Assembly: GCF_017573465.1 (NCBI RefSeq)
Contig: NZ_JAGEPF010000026.1
Span: 62,001 to 126,000, forward strand
Length of the DNA: 64,000 bases
Direction: 5' to 3'
Origin: Actinomadura violacea
GTDB lineage: Bacteria; Actinomycetota; Actinomycetes; Streptosporangiales; Streptosporangiaceae
A program made the translations under genes and the position numbers. Shown one piece after another: positions 17,004 through 25,416 of the stretch. Position 1 is the first letter of the stretch, and each line of letters begins with the position of its first letter. Under the pieces are notes generated by a model, which worked only from the letters and a program-made list of their open reading frames with translations, was not told where the DNA came from and searched no databases.

Positions 17004-17012
17004 ACCGCCGAG
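16938..17012 (+). repeat. 15-bp tandem repeat in the 3' end of the gentisate dioxygenase gene
   Basis: Four units of 15 bases (CACCGAACCGCCACC, first with one change) cover 16938-16997. A fifth degenerate unit (CGCTGAACCGCC) follows, in which CGA has become TGA and supplies the stop codon. The units keep frame, so copy-number change by slippage would lengthen or shorten the tail by five residues each. Confidence 0.85.
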
Positions 17013-17023
17013 GACAACGCCTG

Positions 17024-17854
17024 ATGAAGCTCTCCACCATCCGCACCGCCGCCGGTACGCGCGCCGTCCGCCTCGACGGCGACCGGCTCGTCGACCTCGG
17101 GTACCCCGACGTCGGCGCCCTCCTGGACGACCCGGACTGGCGGGCGAAGGCGGCCGGCGCCTCCGGTGAGGCCCACGACCTCGACGGCGTGGACTTCGCG
17201 CCCGTCGTGCCGCGCCCGTCGAAGGTGATCTGCGTCGGCCACAACTACTCCAACCACATCAAGGAGATGGGGCGGGAGCTGCCGTCGTACCCGACGCTGT
17301 TCCCGAAGTTCGCCGACTCCCTGATCGGCGCGAACGACGACATCGTCAAGCCCGCCGAGACCGACGCCCTGGACTGGGAGGTGGAGCTCGCCGTCGTCAT
17401 CGGCAAGCAGGTCCGCCGGGCGGACGACGCGCAGGCCGAGGCGGCGATCGCCGGGTTCACCGTCATGAACGACGTGTCGGTGCGCGACTGGCAGTTCCGC
17501 ACCATCGAGTGGACGCAGGGCAAGATCTGGGACTCCTCGACCCCGGTCGGCCCCTACCTGGTCACCCCGGACGAGGTCGGCGGCGTCCGTCCCGCACTGC
17601 GGGTGCGGACGGTGGTCGACGGCGCGGAGATGCAGTCCGACGACACCGGGACGCTGCTGTTCGACCCGGTGTTCCTGGTCAAGTACGTCTCCACGATCAT
17701 CACGCTGCGTCCCGGCGACCTGATCGCGACCGGCACCCCGGCCGGCGTGGGCCACGCCCGCGACCCGAAGGTCTACCTGACCGGCGGCGAGACGGTCGTG
17801 ACCGAGGTCGACGGCATCGGCGCGTGCACCAACCGCGTCGTCAAGGACGCCTGA
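17024..17854 (+). CDS. fumarylpyruvate hydrolase (FAH family)
   Basis: A protein of about 276 residues. The fumarylacetoacetate-hydrolase fold is clear from residue 65 on: KVICVGHNYSNHIKEMG, FPKFADSLIGANDDIV, the acidic metal ligands in DWEVELAVVIGK, NDVSVRDWQ, and the LRPGDLIATGTPAGVG motif. In this context it should split fumarylpyruvate into fumarate and pyruvate, the last step of the gentisate route. Its stop overlaps the next start (TGATG). Confidence 0.9.
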   Translation: MKLSTIRTAAGTRAVRLDGDRLVDLGYPDVGALLDDPDWRAKAAGASGEAHDLDGVDFAPVVPRPSKVICVGHNYSNHIKEMGRELPSYPTLFPKFADSLIGANDDIVKPAETDALDWEVELAVVIGKQVRRADDAQAEAAIAGFTVMNDVSVRDWQFRTIEWTQGKIWDSSTPVGPYLVTPDEVGGVRPALRVRTVVDGAEMQSDDTGTLLFDPVFLVKYVSTIITLRPGDLIATGTPAGVGHARDPKVYLTGGETVVTEVDGIGACTNRVVKDA

Positions 17855-18477
17855 TGGCCCGGACGTTCGCCGACGCCGTCCGCTGGGCGCGGGAGGGCAC
17901 GGAACTGTTCCTCGACGCCGCCGATGGACTGACCGAGGCGGAGTACGGCGCCCCGACCCTGCTGCCCGGCTGGTCCCGCAGGCACCTCGTCGCGCACGTC
18001 GCGGCGAACGCCGACGCGCTCGGCAACCTGGTGCACTGGGCCGCGACCGGCGAGGAGACTCCGATGTACGCCTCGCCGGAGGAGCGGGCGGCCGGGATCG
18101 AGCGCGGCCCGCAGATGAGCGCCGCGGAGCTGGCCGGCTGGCTGGCCCGGTCCTGCGCGGAGCTGCGGACGGCGATGGACGCGCTCACCGAGCGCCAGTG
18201 GCAGGCGGAGGTGGTCACGGCGCAGGGACGCACCGTCCCCGCCACCGAGGTGCCCTGGATGCGGTCGCGGGAGACCTTCGTCCACGCCGTCGACCTGCAT
18301 CGCGGAGTCGCGTTCGCCGACCTTCCGGGCGGCTTCCTGGACGCCCTCGTCACCGACATCGCCGCCAAGCGGAAGCTGGACGCGCTCCCGGACGGCCCGC
18401 TCCCCGAGGTCGCCGCCTGGCTGGCCGGACGGCCGCACGCGCTCGCCGGCGCCCCGTCCCTCGGCCCCTGGCTCTGA
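17854..18477 (+). CDS. mycothiol-dependent maleylpyruvate isomerase
   Basis: A protein of 207 residues of the DinB-like mycothiol-dependent MDMPI family. The N-terminal zinc-type ligands are in RRHLVAHVAANADAL and RETFVHAVDLHRG, which match the H/E/H triad of the family. It turns maleylpyruvate into fumarylpyruvate with mycothiol as cofactor, which points to an actinobacterial host. Translation is coupled to the hydrolase gene. Confidence 0.9.
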   Translation: MARTFADAVRWAREGTELFLDAADGLTEAEYGAPTLLPGWSRRHLVAHVAANADALGNLVHWAATGEETPMYASPEERAAGIERGPQMSAAELAGWLARSCAELRTAMDALTERQWQAEVVTAQGRTVPATEVPWMRSRETFVHAVDLHRGVAFADLPGGFLDALVTDIAAKRKLDALPDGPLPEVAAWLAGRPHALAGAPSLGPWL

Positions 18478-18499
18478 GGCGCCGGAGAAGGAAGAGACC

Positions 18500-19735
18500 A
18501 TGACCGACCCTGATGTGATCGTCGTCGGCGGCGGCATCGGCGGGCTGAGCGCCGCCTACGCCCTGACCCGCCGCGGCCTCGCGGTCCGCGTGCTCGAACG
18601 GGCCTCCGCCTTCGGCGAGGTCGGCGCGGGCATCCAGCTCGCCCCGAACTGCACGCGCATCCTCGACGACTACGGCCTGCTGGACGAGGCGAAGAGCCTC
18701 GGCGTGCTGCCCGACGCGATGATCATGCGCGACGCCGTCGACGGCACCGAGCTGACCCGTCTCGACCTGCGCGACCTCGAACGCCGCTACGGCTTCCCGT
18801 ACCTGGTCATCCACCGCAGCGACCTGCACGCCATGCTGCTGCGCGCCTGCGAGCGCGCCGGCGTGGACCTGCGCACGTCGCAGCAGGTCACCGCCTGCAC
18901 GAACACCGCCGATGGTGCGAGCGTGACGCTCGCCGGCGGCCGCGTCGAGGAGGCGCGGATCGTCGTCGCGGCCGACGGCCTGCACTCGGTGGCGCGGAAG
19001 CTGATCGCGGACGACGAGCCGGTGTCGTCGGCGTACGTCGCCTACCGCGGCACCACGCCCACCGCGAGCGGCCGGGCCGCGGACGTCGACCTGTCCGAGG
19101 TCGTCGTGTACGTCGGCCCGCGCTGCCACTTCGTCCACTACGGGCTGCGCGGCGGCGAGCTGCTCAACCAGGTCGCCGTCTTCGAGTCGCCCAAGGCCCG
19201 CGCCGGCGAGGAGGACTGGGGCACGCCCGACGAGCTGGACGCGGCGTTCGCGGCGACCTGCGACTTCGTCCGCGGCGGGCTGCCCGACATGTGGCGCGAC
19301 CGGTGGTGGCGGATGTACGACCGCGACCCGATCATGACCTGGGTCGACGGGAACATCGCGCTGCTCGGCGACGCCGCGCACCCCCCGCTCCAGTACATCG
19401 CGCAGGGCGCGATCATGGCGATCGAGGACGGCTGGGTCCTCGGCGAGCAGGCCGCCCGGCACCTCGCAGACGAGGGCTGGGCCGCCGTCCTCGCCGCCTA
19501 CCAGGCCGTCCGCCCCGAGCACTGCCGCCGCGTCGTCACCACGTCGCGCGCCTGGGGCGAGCTGTGGCATTTGGACGGCCTTGCCCGGCAGCAACGCAAC
19601 GTCCTGCTGCGCGAGCGCGACACCTACGACTACGCGTTCGTCGACTGGCTCTACGGCCCGACCGCCCTGGACCCGTCCGACGAGCCCCCGATGTTCACGC
19701 CGATCCCGCTGTCGTCCGCGAACGCCCTTCGTTGA
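18500..19735 (+). CDS. 3-hydroxybenzoate 6-monooxygenase
   Basis: A protein of 411 residues, a typical FAD hydroxylase: GGGIGGLSAAYAL with VLERA, GAGIQLAPN, the DG region VVAADGLHSVARK and the GD motif ALLGDAAHPPLQYIAQGA. The long match to 3-hydroxybenzoate 6-hydroxylases (LTPN-like loop, QYIAQGA, DRDPI) and the downstream position in a gentisate operon support conversion of 3-hydroxybenzoate to gentisate with NADH. SD AAGGAAGAG precedes ATG 18500. It completes a four-enzyme path from 3-hydroxybenzoate to fumarate and pyruvate. Confidence 0.9.
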   Translation: MTDPDVIVVGGGIGGLSAAYALTRRGLAVRVLERASAFGEVGAGIQLAPNCTRILDDYGLLDEAKSLGVLPDAMIMRDAVDGTELTRLDLRDLERRYGFPYLVIHRSDLHAMLLRACERAGVDLRTSQQVTACTNTADGASVTLAGGRVEEARIVVAADGLHSVARKLIADDEPVSSAYVAYRGTTPTASGRAADVDLSEVVVYVGPRCHFVHYGLRGGELLNQVAVFESPKARAGEEDWGTPDELDAAFAATCDFVRGGLPDMWRDRWWRMYDRDPIMTWVDGNIALLGDAAHPPLQYIAQGAIMAIEDGWVLGEQAARHLADEGWAAVLAAYQAVRPEHCRRVVTTSRAWGELWHLDGLARQQRNVLLRERDTYDYAFVDWLYGPTALDPSDEPPMFTPIPLSSANALR

Positions 19736-19793
19736 CTTGCGGCGTGTCGGCCTTAAAACAGGGTTCTTAAGGCCGACACGCCGCAACTCAACG
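19730..19793. terminator. very long near-perfect hairpin, bidirectional terminator
   Basis: Arms 19730-19756 and 19767-19793 pair over 27 bases with a single mismatch (19736/19787) around a 10-base loop. The inner 20 bases (TTGCGGCG...GCCTTAA) are perfect. The left arm contains the 3-hydroxybenzoate hydroxylase stop codon; the right arm ends 2 bases before the stop codon of the converging CoA-transferase gene. No U tract is present. Confidence 0.75.
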
Positions 19794-19795
19794 TG

Positions 19796-20443
19796 TCAGG
19801 CGGACTTGAGGGGGACGGGGACGCGGGCGCGCAGGTCGTCCAGAGTGATGCCGAACGTTTCGCGGACGGACGCGCCGTCCGGGTCCACGTCGATGACGGC
19901 GACGTCGGTGTAGACGCGGCTGACGCAGCCGACGCCGGTCAGCGGGTAGGTGCACTCGGCCACCAGCTTCGACCGGCCCTGCTTGTCGAACAGCGTCATC
20001 ATCACGAAGACCTGCTTCGCGCCGATCGCCAGATCCATCGCGCCGCCGACGGCCGGGATCGCGTCCGGGGCGCCCGTGCTCCAGTTCGCGAGGTCGCCGA
20101 CGGCCGACACCTGGAACGCGCCCAGCACGCACACGTCCAGATGGCCGCCGCGCATCATCGCGAACGAGTCCGCGTGGTGGAAGTACGACGCGCCGGGCAG
20201 CTCGGTCACCGGGACCTTCCCGGCGTTGGTGAGGTCGGGGTCGATCCGCTCGCCGGTCGCGGCGGGGCCCATGTTGAGCATGCCGTTCTCGGTGTGCAGC
20301 ACGACGCCAGAGCCGTCCGGGAGATGGTCGGCGACCTTGGTCGGGCGGCCGATGCCGAGGTTGACGTAGGAGCCCGCCGGGATGTCGCGGGCGACGACCG
20401 CGGCGAGCTCGTCCGGCGTGAGAGGCCCTGTGGCGACGGACAT
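19796..20443 (-). CDS. pcaJ: 3-oxoacid CoA-transferase subunit B (3-oxoadipate type)
   Basis: A protein of 215 residues with the class I CoA-transferase beta fold: IPAGSYVNLGIGRPTKVADHL, the catalytic glutamate in LHTENGMLNMGP, and GGAMDLAIGAKQVFVMM. With subunit A it transfers CoA from succinyl-CoA to 3-oxoadipate. The 3-oxoadipate assignment rests on the adjacent PcaF-like thiolase; succinyl-CoA:acetoacetate transferase is the alternative. SD AAGGAG lies inside the end of the subunit A gene. Confidence 0.85.
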   Translation of the reverse strand: MSVATGPLTPDELAAVVARDIPAGSYVNLGIGRPTKVADHLPDGSGVVLHTENGMLNMGPAATGERIDPDLTNAGKVPVTELPGASYFHHADSFAMMRGGHLDVCVLGAFQVSAVGDLANWSTGAPDAIPAVGGAMDLAIGAKQVFVMMTLFDKQGRSKLVAECTYPLTGVGCVSRVYTDVAVIDVDPDGASVRETFGITLDDLRARVPVPLKSA

Positions 20444-20444
20444 G

Positions 20445-21140
20445 TCAGCGCGCTCCTTGAACGGTGTAATGGCGTTCCTCGACCCGCACCACGCGGTCGA
20501 CGTAGATCCCGGGCGTGACGACCGCCTCCGGATCCAGCTCCCCGGCCGCGACGACCCCGCCCACCTGCACGACCGTGGTGGCCGCGGCCGTCGCCATGAC
20601 GGGACCGAAGTTGCGGGCGGTCTTGCGGTACACGAGGTTGCCCATCGTGTCGGCGCGGTGGGCGCTGATCAGCGCCACGTCGGCCTTGATCGGGTACTCC
20701 AGGACGTGCTCGCGCCCGTCGATCGTCCGGGTCTCCTTGCCCTCCGCGAGGGGGGTGCCGACGCCGGTCGGGCAGTAGAAGGCGCCGATGCCCGCGCCCG
20801 CCGCGCGCATCCGCTCGGCGAGGTTGCCCTGCGGCACGATCTCCAGCTCGATCCGCCCGGCCCGGTACAGCTCGTCGAACACGTAGGAGTCGCTCTGCCG
20901 GGGGAACGAGCAGATCACCTTCCGGACGCGTCCGGCCTTGAGCAGCGCGGCGAGCCCGACGTCCCCGTTCCCGGCGTTGTTGGACACGATGGTGAGGTCC
21001 GCCGCGCCCTGCCGGATCAGCCCGTCGATCAGGTCGAACGGCATGCCGGCGAAGCCGAACCCGCCGACCAGCACGGTGCTGCCGTCCTCTATCCCGCGGA
21101 CGGCCTCGTCGATGCTCTCCAGGATCTCCGTCCGGCTCAC
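20445..21140 (-). CDS. pcaI: 3-oxoacid CoA-transferase subunit A (3-oxoadipate type)
   Basis: A protein of about 231 residues with the alpha-subunit signature (DGSTVLVGGFGFAGMP, LTIVSNNAG, the IVPQGNLAERMRAAGAGIGAFYCPTGVGT region). GTG 21140 overlaps the thiolase stop codon (GTGA), and the next gene starts 1 base after its stop, so thiolase, A and B are translated as a unit. It forms the two-subunit enzyme that activates 3-oxoadipate as its CoA ester. Confidence 0.87.
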   Translation of the reverse strand: MSRTEILESIDEAVRGIEDGSTVLVGGFGFAGMPFDLIDGLIRQGAADLTIVSNNAGNGDVGLAALLKAGRVRKVICSFPRQSDSYVFDELYRAGRIELEIVPQGNLAERMRAAGAGIGAFYCPTGVGTPLAEGKETRTIDGREHVLEYPIKADVALISAHRADTMGNLVYRKTARNFGPVMATAAATTVVQVGGVVAAGELDPEAVVTPGIYVDRVVRVEERHYTVQGAR

Positions 21141-22318
21141 TTGGAGGTCTCCGTGTTCTCTAGGACGACCGCCAGGCCTTGCCCGACGCCGATGCAGATG
21201 GCCGCGACGCCCCACCGCTCGCCGCGCTCGCGGAGCACCTTCGCGAGCGTGCCGAGGACGCGGGCGCCGCTCGCGCCGAGCGGGTGGCCGATCGCGATCG
21301 CGCCGCCCCGGGTGTTGACGATCTCCGGGTCGACGCCCCACGCGTCGACGCAGACCAGCGACTGCACGGCGAACGCCTCGTTCAGCTCGACCGCGCCCAC
21401 CTGGTCCCAGCCGATCCCGGCCCGCGCGAGCGCGCGGTTCGCCGCCTCGACCGGGGCGTAGCCGAACTCCTGCGGGTCGAGGGCGAACGCGCCCCGCCCG
21501 GCGATCCGCGCGAGCGGCTCCAGGCCGATCCGCCCGGCGGCGTCGGCGGAGCCGAGCAGCAGGGCGGACGCGCCGTCGCTCAGCGGCGAGGCGTTGCCCG
21601 CGGTGATGGTGCCGTCCGGGCGGAAGCTCGGCTTCAGCCCCGACAGCTTCTCCAGTGACGTGTCGGCGCGGATGCCCTCGTCGCGCTTCAGCCCCTCGAC
21701 GGGGACGACCAGGTCGTCGTAGAAGCCCTCGTCCCAGGCGGCCGCCGCGAGCCGGTGCGAGCGCAGCGCGAACGCGTCCTGCCGGTCCCGGCCGACACCG
21801 TACTTCTCCTGGAGCAGCTCGTTGGCCTCGCCGAGCGAGACCGTCCACTCCTTCGGCATGCGCGGGTTCACCAGCCGCCAGCCGAGCGTCGTCGACACCG
21901 CGGTGACGTTCCCCGCCGGGAAGCCCTTCGCGGGCTTCGGCAGCACCCACGGCGCCCGCGTCATCGACTCGACCCCGCCGGCCAGCACCACGCCGGCGTC
22001 GCCCGTCTCGATCGTCCGGGACCCGATCATCGCCGCGTCGAGGCTGGAGCCGCACAGCCGGTTGACGGTCGAGCCGGGCACGCTCGTCGGCAGCCCGGCG
22101 AGCAGCGCCGCCATCCGGCCGACGTTGCGGTTCTCCTCGCCCGCGCCGTTGGCGTTGCCCCAGACGACCTCGCCGATCGCGGCCGGGTCCAGCCGCGGCG
22201 CGCGCTCCAGCAGCGCGGCGATCACGCCCGCCGCGAGATCGTCCGGCCGGACGCCCGCGAGGGCGCCGTTGAACCGCCCGAACGGGGTCCGGACGGCCGA
22301 GTAGAGATAGGTGCTCAT
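21137..22318 (-). CDS. pcaF: 3-oxoadipyl-CoA thiolase (acetyl-CoA acyltransferase)
   Basis: A protein of about 393 residues with all thiolase active-site motifs: the nucleophile cysteine in NRLCGSSLDA, NEAFAVQ, GGAIAIGHPLGASGAR and the second cysteine in CIGVGQG. It should split 3-oxoadipyl-CoA into succinyl-CoA and acetyl-CoA, the last step of the beta-ketoadipate path. ATG 22318 matches the normal family N-terminus (MSTYLYSAVRTPFGRF). It is the first gene of the operon and is divergent from a LysR gene. Confidence 0.88.
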   Translation of the reverse strand: MSTYLYSAVRTPFGRFNGALAGVRPDDLAAGVIAALLERAPRLDPAAIGEVVWGNANGAGEENRNVGRMAALLAGLPTSVPGSTVNRLCGSSLDAAMIGSRTIETGDAGVVLAGGVESMTRAPWVLPKPAKGFPAGNVTAVSTTLGWRLVNPRMPKEWTVSLGEANELLQEKYGVGRDRQDAFALRSHRLAAAAWDEGFYDDLVVPVEGLKRDEGIRADTSLEKLSGLKPSFRPDGTITAGNASPLSDGASALLLGSADAAGRIGLEPLARIAGRGAFALDPQEFGYAPVEAANRALARAGIGWDQVGAVELNEAFAVQSLVCVDAWGVDPEIVNTRGGAIAIGHPLGASGARVLGTLAKVLRERGERWGVAAICIGVGQGLAVVLENTETSK

Positions 22319-22342
22319 GCCATCGAGGCTAGGTGGCCTCCC

Positions 22343-22381
22343 TTGATACAGTGAAGTATCAATATTCGCTTCCATTGATAC
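22343..22381. promoter_or_regulatory. LysR-type operator with three TTGATAC half-sites
   Basis: TTGATAC (22343-22349), spacer AGTGAA, and GTATCAA (22356-22362) form a perfect inverted repeat. A third direct copy TTGATAC sits at 22375-22381, just before the LysR start. This is the usual recognition-plus-activation layout for a LysR regulator acting on a divergent promoter. Confidence 0.75.
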
Positions 22382-22390
22382 GTGCTGCAT

Positions 22391-23287
22391 ATGGATCTAC
22401 GTCAGCTGCGGTACTTCGTCGCCGTCGCCGAGGAACTGCACTTCGGACGCGCCGCCGACCGGCTCAACATGGCGCAGCCGCCCCTCTCGCAGGCGATCCG
22501 CCGGCTCGAGGCCGACCTCGGCGTGGAACTGCTGCACCGCAGCACCCGCCGCGTCGACCTCACCGACGCGGGCCGCGGCTACCTCGCGCGCGCCCGCCGG
22601 ATCCTCGACGAGGTCGACGACGCGGCGCACGAGGCCCGCCGCATCGCGGCCGGCGCCGTCGGCCACCTCACGATCGGCTGCGTCGGGTCGGCGACCTACA
22701 GCCTCCTGCCCGCCCTCTCCCGCGGCCTGTCCCGGGAGCTGTCCGGCGTCGACTTCTCCTTCCGCGGCGAGATGCTGGTGCCCGACCAGGCCGCCGCGCT
22801 GCGCACCGGCGACATCGACCTCGCGCTGCTGCGCCCGCCGATCGCCGACCTGTCCCTCACCGTGCTGCCGCTGCGCCGCGACCGGCTCGTCGTCGCCGCC
22901 CCCGCCGACCACCCCCTCGCCGCCCTGCCCCGGATCGCGATCACCGACCTGGCGGACGCCGACCTCATCGTGCACTCCGCGGACCGCCGCTCGGTGATGT
23001 ACGACGTCGTCCTCGGCCTCTTCCGGGACGCCGCCGTCGAGCCCCGGATCCGGCACGAGGTCGGCGAGACCTCCACCCTCGTCACGCTCGTCGCGGGCGG
23101 CCTCGGCGCCGCCGTCGTCCCCGAGCCGGTGACGGCCCTCGCCCTCGACGGCGTCGTCTTCCGCCCGCTGGCGCGTCCCGCCGTCACCGTCGACCTGGCG
23201 ATCGCGCACCGCACCGACCGCACGGAACCGCACCTGGCCCGGGCCGTCGCCGTCGTCCAGCGGATCGTCCGGCCCCCCGCGCCGTAG
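22391..23287 (+). CDS. LysR family regulator, probable activator of the 3-oxoadipate operon
   Basis: A protein of about 298 residues. The N-terminal winged helix (MDLRQLRYFVAVAEELHFGRAADRL, motif placed at residues 1-60) and the two-lobed effector domain are standard (start VGHLTIGCVGSATYSLLP). It resembles the BenM/CatM/PcaQ branch. ATG 22391 is chosen over one nine bases upstream. It is divergent from the thiolase operon and the TTGATAC repeats lie between. Confidence 0.87.
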   Translation: MDLRQLRYFVAVAEELHFGRAADRLNMAQPPLSQAIRRLEADLGVELLHRSTRRVDLTDAGRGYLARARRILDEVDDAAHEARRIAAGAVGHLTIGCVGSATYSLLPALSRGLSRELSGVDFSFRGEMLVPDQAAALRTGDIDLALLRPPIADLSLTVLPLRRDRLVVAAPADHPLAALPRIAITDLADADLIVHSADRRSVMYDVVLGLFRDAAVEPRIRHEVGETSTLVTLVAGGLGAAVVPEPVTALALDGVVFRPLARPAVTVDLAIAHRTDRTEPHLARAVAVVQRIVRPPAP

Positions 23288-23305
23288 CGGTCCGGAGCCG
23301 CGGAG

Positions 23306-23328
23306 GATCCTGGCAGGATCTATGCCAG
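23306..23328. promoter_or_regulatory. overlapping inverted repeats before the acyl-CoA catabolic genes
   Basis: GATCC-TGGCA-GGATC (23306-23320) overlaps CTGGCA-GGATCTA-TGCCAG (23310-23328) in the 150-base gap before the enoyl-CoA hydratase gene. It could be an operator or a weak terminator for the LysR gene. Confidence 0.4.
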
Positions 23329-23437
23329 ACCTGGGGTGATATGTCAGGATCACCGCGATCGTCGGCCTCGTCGCGTCCTCCGCCGCCGGCCGCGCCCGCC
23401 CGGCCGCGCCGGCGCCCCCTCGGACAGGAGAGTTCCC

Positions 23438-24187
23438 ATGGCAGACCTCGTGAGCCGGACGGACCGGAAGGGATGGACCCTGCTGACGCTGAACCGGCCC
23501 GCCAAGCTCAACGCGCTGACCGTCGAGATGTTCGGGGAACTGCGCCGGCACGTCATCGACCTGCGGCACGACGACGCCGTCCGGTGCGTGGTGTTGCGAG
23601 GAGCCGGCAAGTGCTTCTCGGCCGGTCACGACCTGTCCGCCATCGCCGAAGGCGAGGGCCCGCCGTCGCCCGGCTGGCACAGCGAGACGCTGCGGATGAT
23701 GGAGCGGCTGCCCAAGCCCGTGATCGCGGCCGTGCACGGCCACTGCTACACCGGCGCGCTGGAGGTGGCGCTCGCGGCCGACTTCATCGTCGCCGCCGAC
23801 GACGCCCGCTTCGGTGACACGCATGCCAGATGGGCGCTGACCCCCGTCTGGGGGATGAGCCAGCGGCTGCCGCGCCGCGTCGGCACCGCGACCGCCAAGC
23901 GGCTGATGTTCACCGCGGGCATGATCGACGCGGACGAGGCCGTCCGCATCGGCCTCGCCGAGTACGCCGTGCCGGCCGGCCGCTTCGACGCCGAGATCGA
24001 GGCGCTGGCCGAGGGGATCGCGGCGAACTCCGCGTTCACCCACGCCGCCGTCAAGCGGCTGCTGGAGGCGACCGACGGCGGCCCGCTCGACGCCGGCCTG
24101 CAATGGGAAGTGATGGAGAGCGAAGGGCACGGCCCCGACATGCACGAGCGGATCGCCGCCTTCACCACCCGCCCCCGATCGGAGTGA
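23438..24187 (+). CDS. enoyl-CoA hydratase/isomerase family protein
   Basis: A protein of about 249 residues with the crotonase fold: FSAGHDLSAI oxyanion-hole loop, AAVHGHCYTGALEVALAADFIVAADDARFGDTHARWALTP core (motif at residues about 90-130). The first catalytic glutamate is present in GALEVAL-type position, while the region of the second reads DTHARW, so hydratase versus another crotonase reaction is open. ATG 23438 follows AGGAGAG. It heads a three-gene acyl-CoA operon with two acyl-CoA dehydrogenase genes. Confidence 0.82.
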   Translation: MADLVSRTDRKGWTLLTLNRPAKLNALTVEMFGELRRHVIDLRHDDAVRCVVLRGAGKCFSAGHDLSAIAEGEGPPSPGWHSETLRMMERLPKPVIAAVHGHCYTGALEVALAADFIVAADDARFGDTHARWALTPVWGMSQRLPRRVGTATAKRLMFTAGMIDADEAVRIGLAEYAVPAGRFDAEIEALAEGIAANSAFTHAAVKRLLEATDGGPLDAGLQWEVMESEGHGPDMHERIAAFTTRPRSE

Positions 24188-24194
24188 CGCGCTG

Positions 24195-25400
24195 ATGAAC
24201 CTGGAATCCGGCCCCGAGATCGAGGACTTCCGCCGCGAGGTCGCCGAGTTCCTCGACACCGCGCCGACCGACGCCATCCGCGAGGCGGGCCGCAAGACGA
24301 CCAGCGTCTTCGCCCCCTTCGACGAGGTCATGCAGTGGCACGGGATCCTGCACCGGAAGGGCTGGGCCGCGCCGGAATGGCCGGTGGAGCACGGCGGCAC
24401 CGGCTGGACGGCCGAGCAGCGCTTCGTGTTCGCCGAGGAGTACTGCCGGCGGGACCTGCCGCCGCTGCTGCCCAACGGCCTCAAGATGATCGGCCCGCTG
24501 CTCATCGACCTCGGGACGGACGAGCAGAAGCGCCGGCACCTGCCCGGCATCCTCGCCGGCGAGGACTACTGGACGCAGGGCTACTCCGAGCCCGGCGCCG
24601 GGTCGGACCTGGCCTCGCTGACCTGCACGGCCGTGCCCGACGGCGACGACTACGTCATCAACGGCAGCAAGATCTGGACGACCCTCGCGCACCGGGCGAA
24701 CCGGATGTTCATGCTGGTGCGCACCAGCAGCGCCGGCAAGAAGCAGCAGGGGATCACCTTCCTGCTGCTGGACCGCGTCGATTACCCCGGCATGGAGATC
24801 CGCCCGATCGTCGGGCTCGACGGCTTCCCGGAGCAGTGCGAGGTGTTCTTCGACGACGTCCGCGTCCCGCGGTCGGGCCGGGTCGGGGCGGAGAACGACG
24901 GCTGGACGGTCGCCAAGCACCTGCTGCGGTACGAGCGCGGCGGGTCGATGCAGTCGCCGTGGTTGCACCGGTTCGTCCGGATGATCCGCGCGGCGGCCGG
25001 GGAGCGGACCTCGCCGTTCGGCGGGCGGCTCGCCGACGACCCGGTCTTCCAGCGCGACCTCGGCGAGCTGGAGGCGGACGTGGCGTCGGTGGAGCACCTG
25101 GAGAGGCTCGCGGTCAGCGGGCATCCGATCGCCGCCGACCCGGCCTTCCCCTCGCTCAACAAGACGATCGGTTCGGAGCTGATCCAGCGCCTGACGTCCC
25201 TGATGGCGCGGGTGAGCGGCCTCGAAGGGCTCGCGCTCCAGCTCCAGGCGCTGGAGGTCGGCGCCGGAGCCGACCCGCTCGGCGACGGCTTCGACCTGAT
25301 CGCCATGCCGTACTACCTCAACAGCCGGGCCACCTCGATCTACGCGGGCACCAACGAGGTACAGCGCGACCTGATCGCGCGCTCGCTCACGAACCGCTGA
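24195..25400 (+). CDS. acyl-CoA dehydrogenase, large-subunit type
   Basis: A protein of 401 residues with the acyl-CoA dehydrogenase fold. Visible motifs are YSEPGAGSDLASL, the middle beta-domain (GSKIWTTLAHRANRMFMLVRT), and the C-terminal FAD-contact stretch ATSIYAGTNEVQRDLIARSL. It resembles the PimC-type subunit that carries most FAD contacts. The 7-base gap to the hydratase gene and 16-base gap to a second, diverged dehydrogenase suggest an alpha2-beta2 enzyme like those for pimeloyl-CoA or steroid side chains. Substrate unknown. Confidence 0.85.
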   Translation: MNLESGPEIEDFRREVAEFLDTAPTDAIREAGRKTTSVFAPFDEVMQWHGILHRKGWAAPEWPVEHGGTGWTAEQRFVFAEEYCRRDLPPLLPNGLKMIGPLLIDLGTDEQKRRHLPGILAGEDYWTQGYSEPGAGSDLASLTCTAVPDGDDYVINGSKIWTTLAHRANRMFMLVRTSSAGKKQQGITFLLLDRVDYPGMEIRPIVGLDGFPEQCEVFFDDVRVPRSGRVGAENDGWTVAKHLLRYERGGSMQSPWLHRFVRMIRAAAGERTSPFGGRLADDPVFQRDLGELEADVASVEHLERLAVSGHPIAADPAFPSLNKTIGSELIQRLTSLMARVSGLEGLALQLQALEVGAGADPLGDGFDLIAMPYYLNSRATSIYAGTNEVQRDLIARSLTNR

Positions 25401-25416
25401 CCGCAGGAGGGCGACG

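Noticed and set aside
16938..17012. Tandem repeats as a CRISPR-like array
   Set aside because: Units are contiguous without spacers, keep reading frame and belong to a coding region. The same reasoning applies to 35666-36631.
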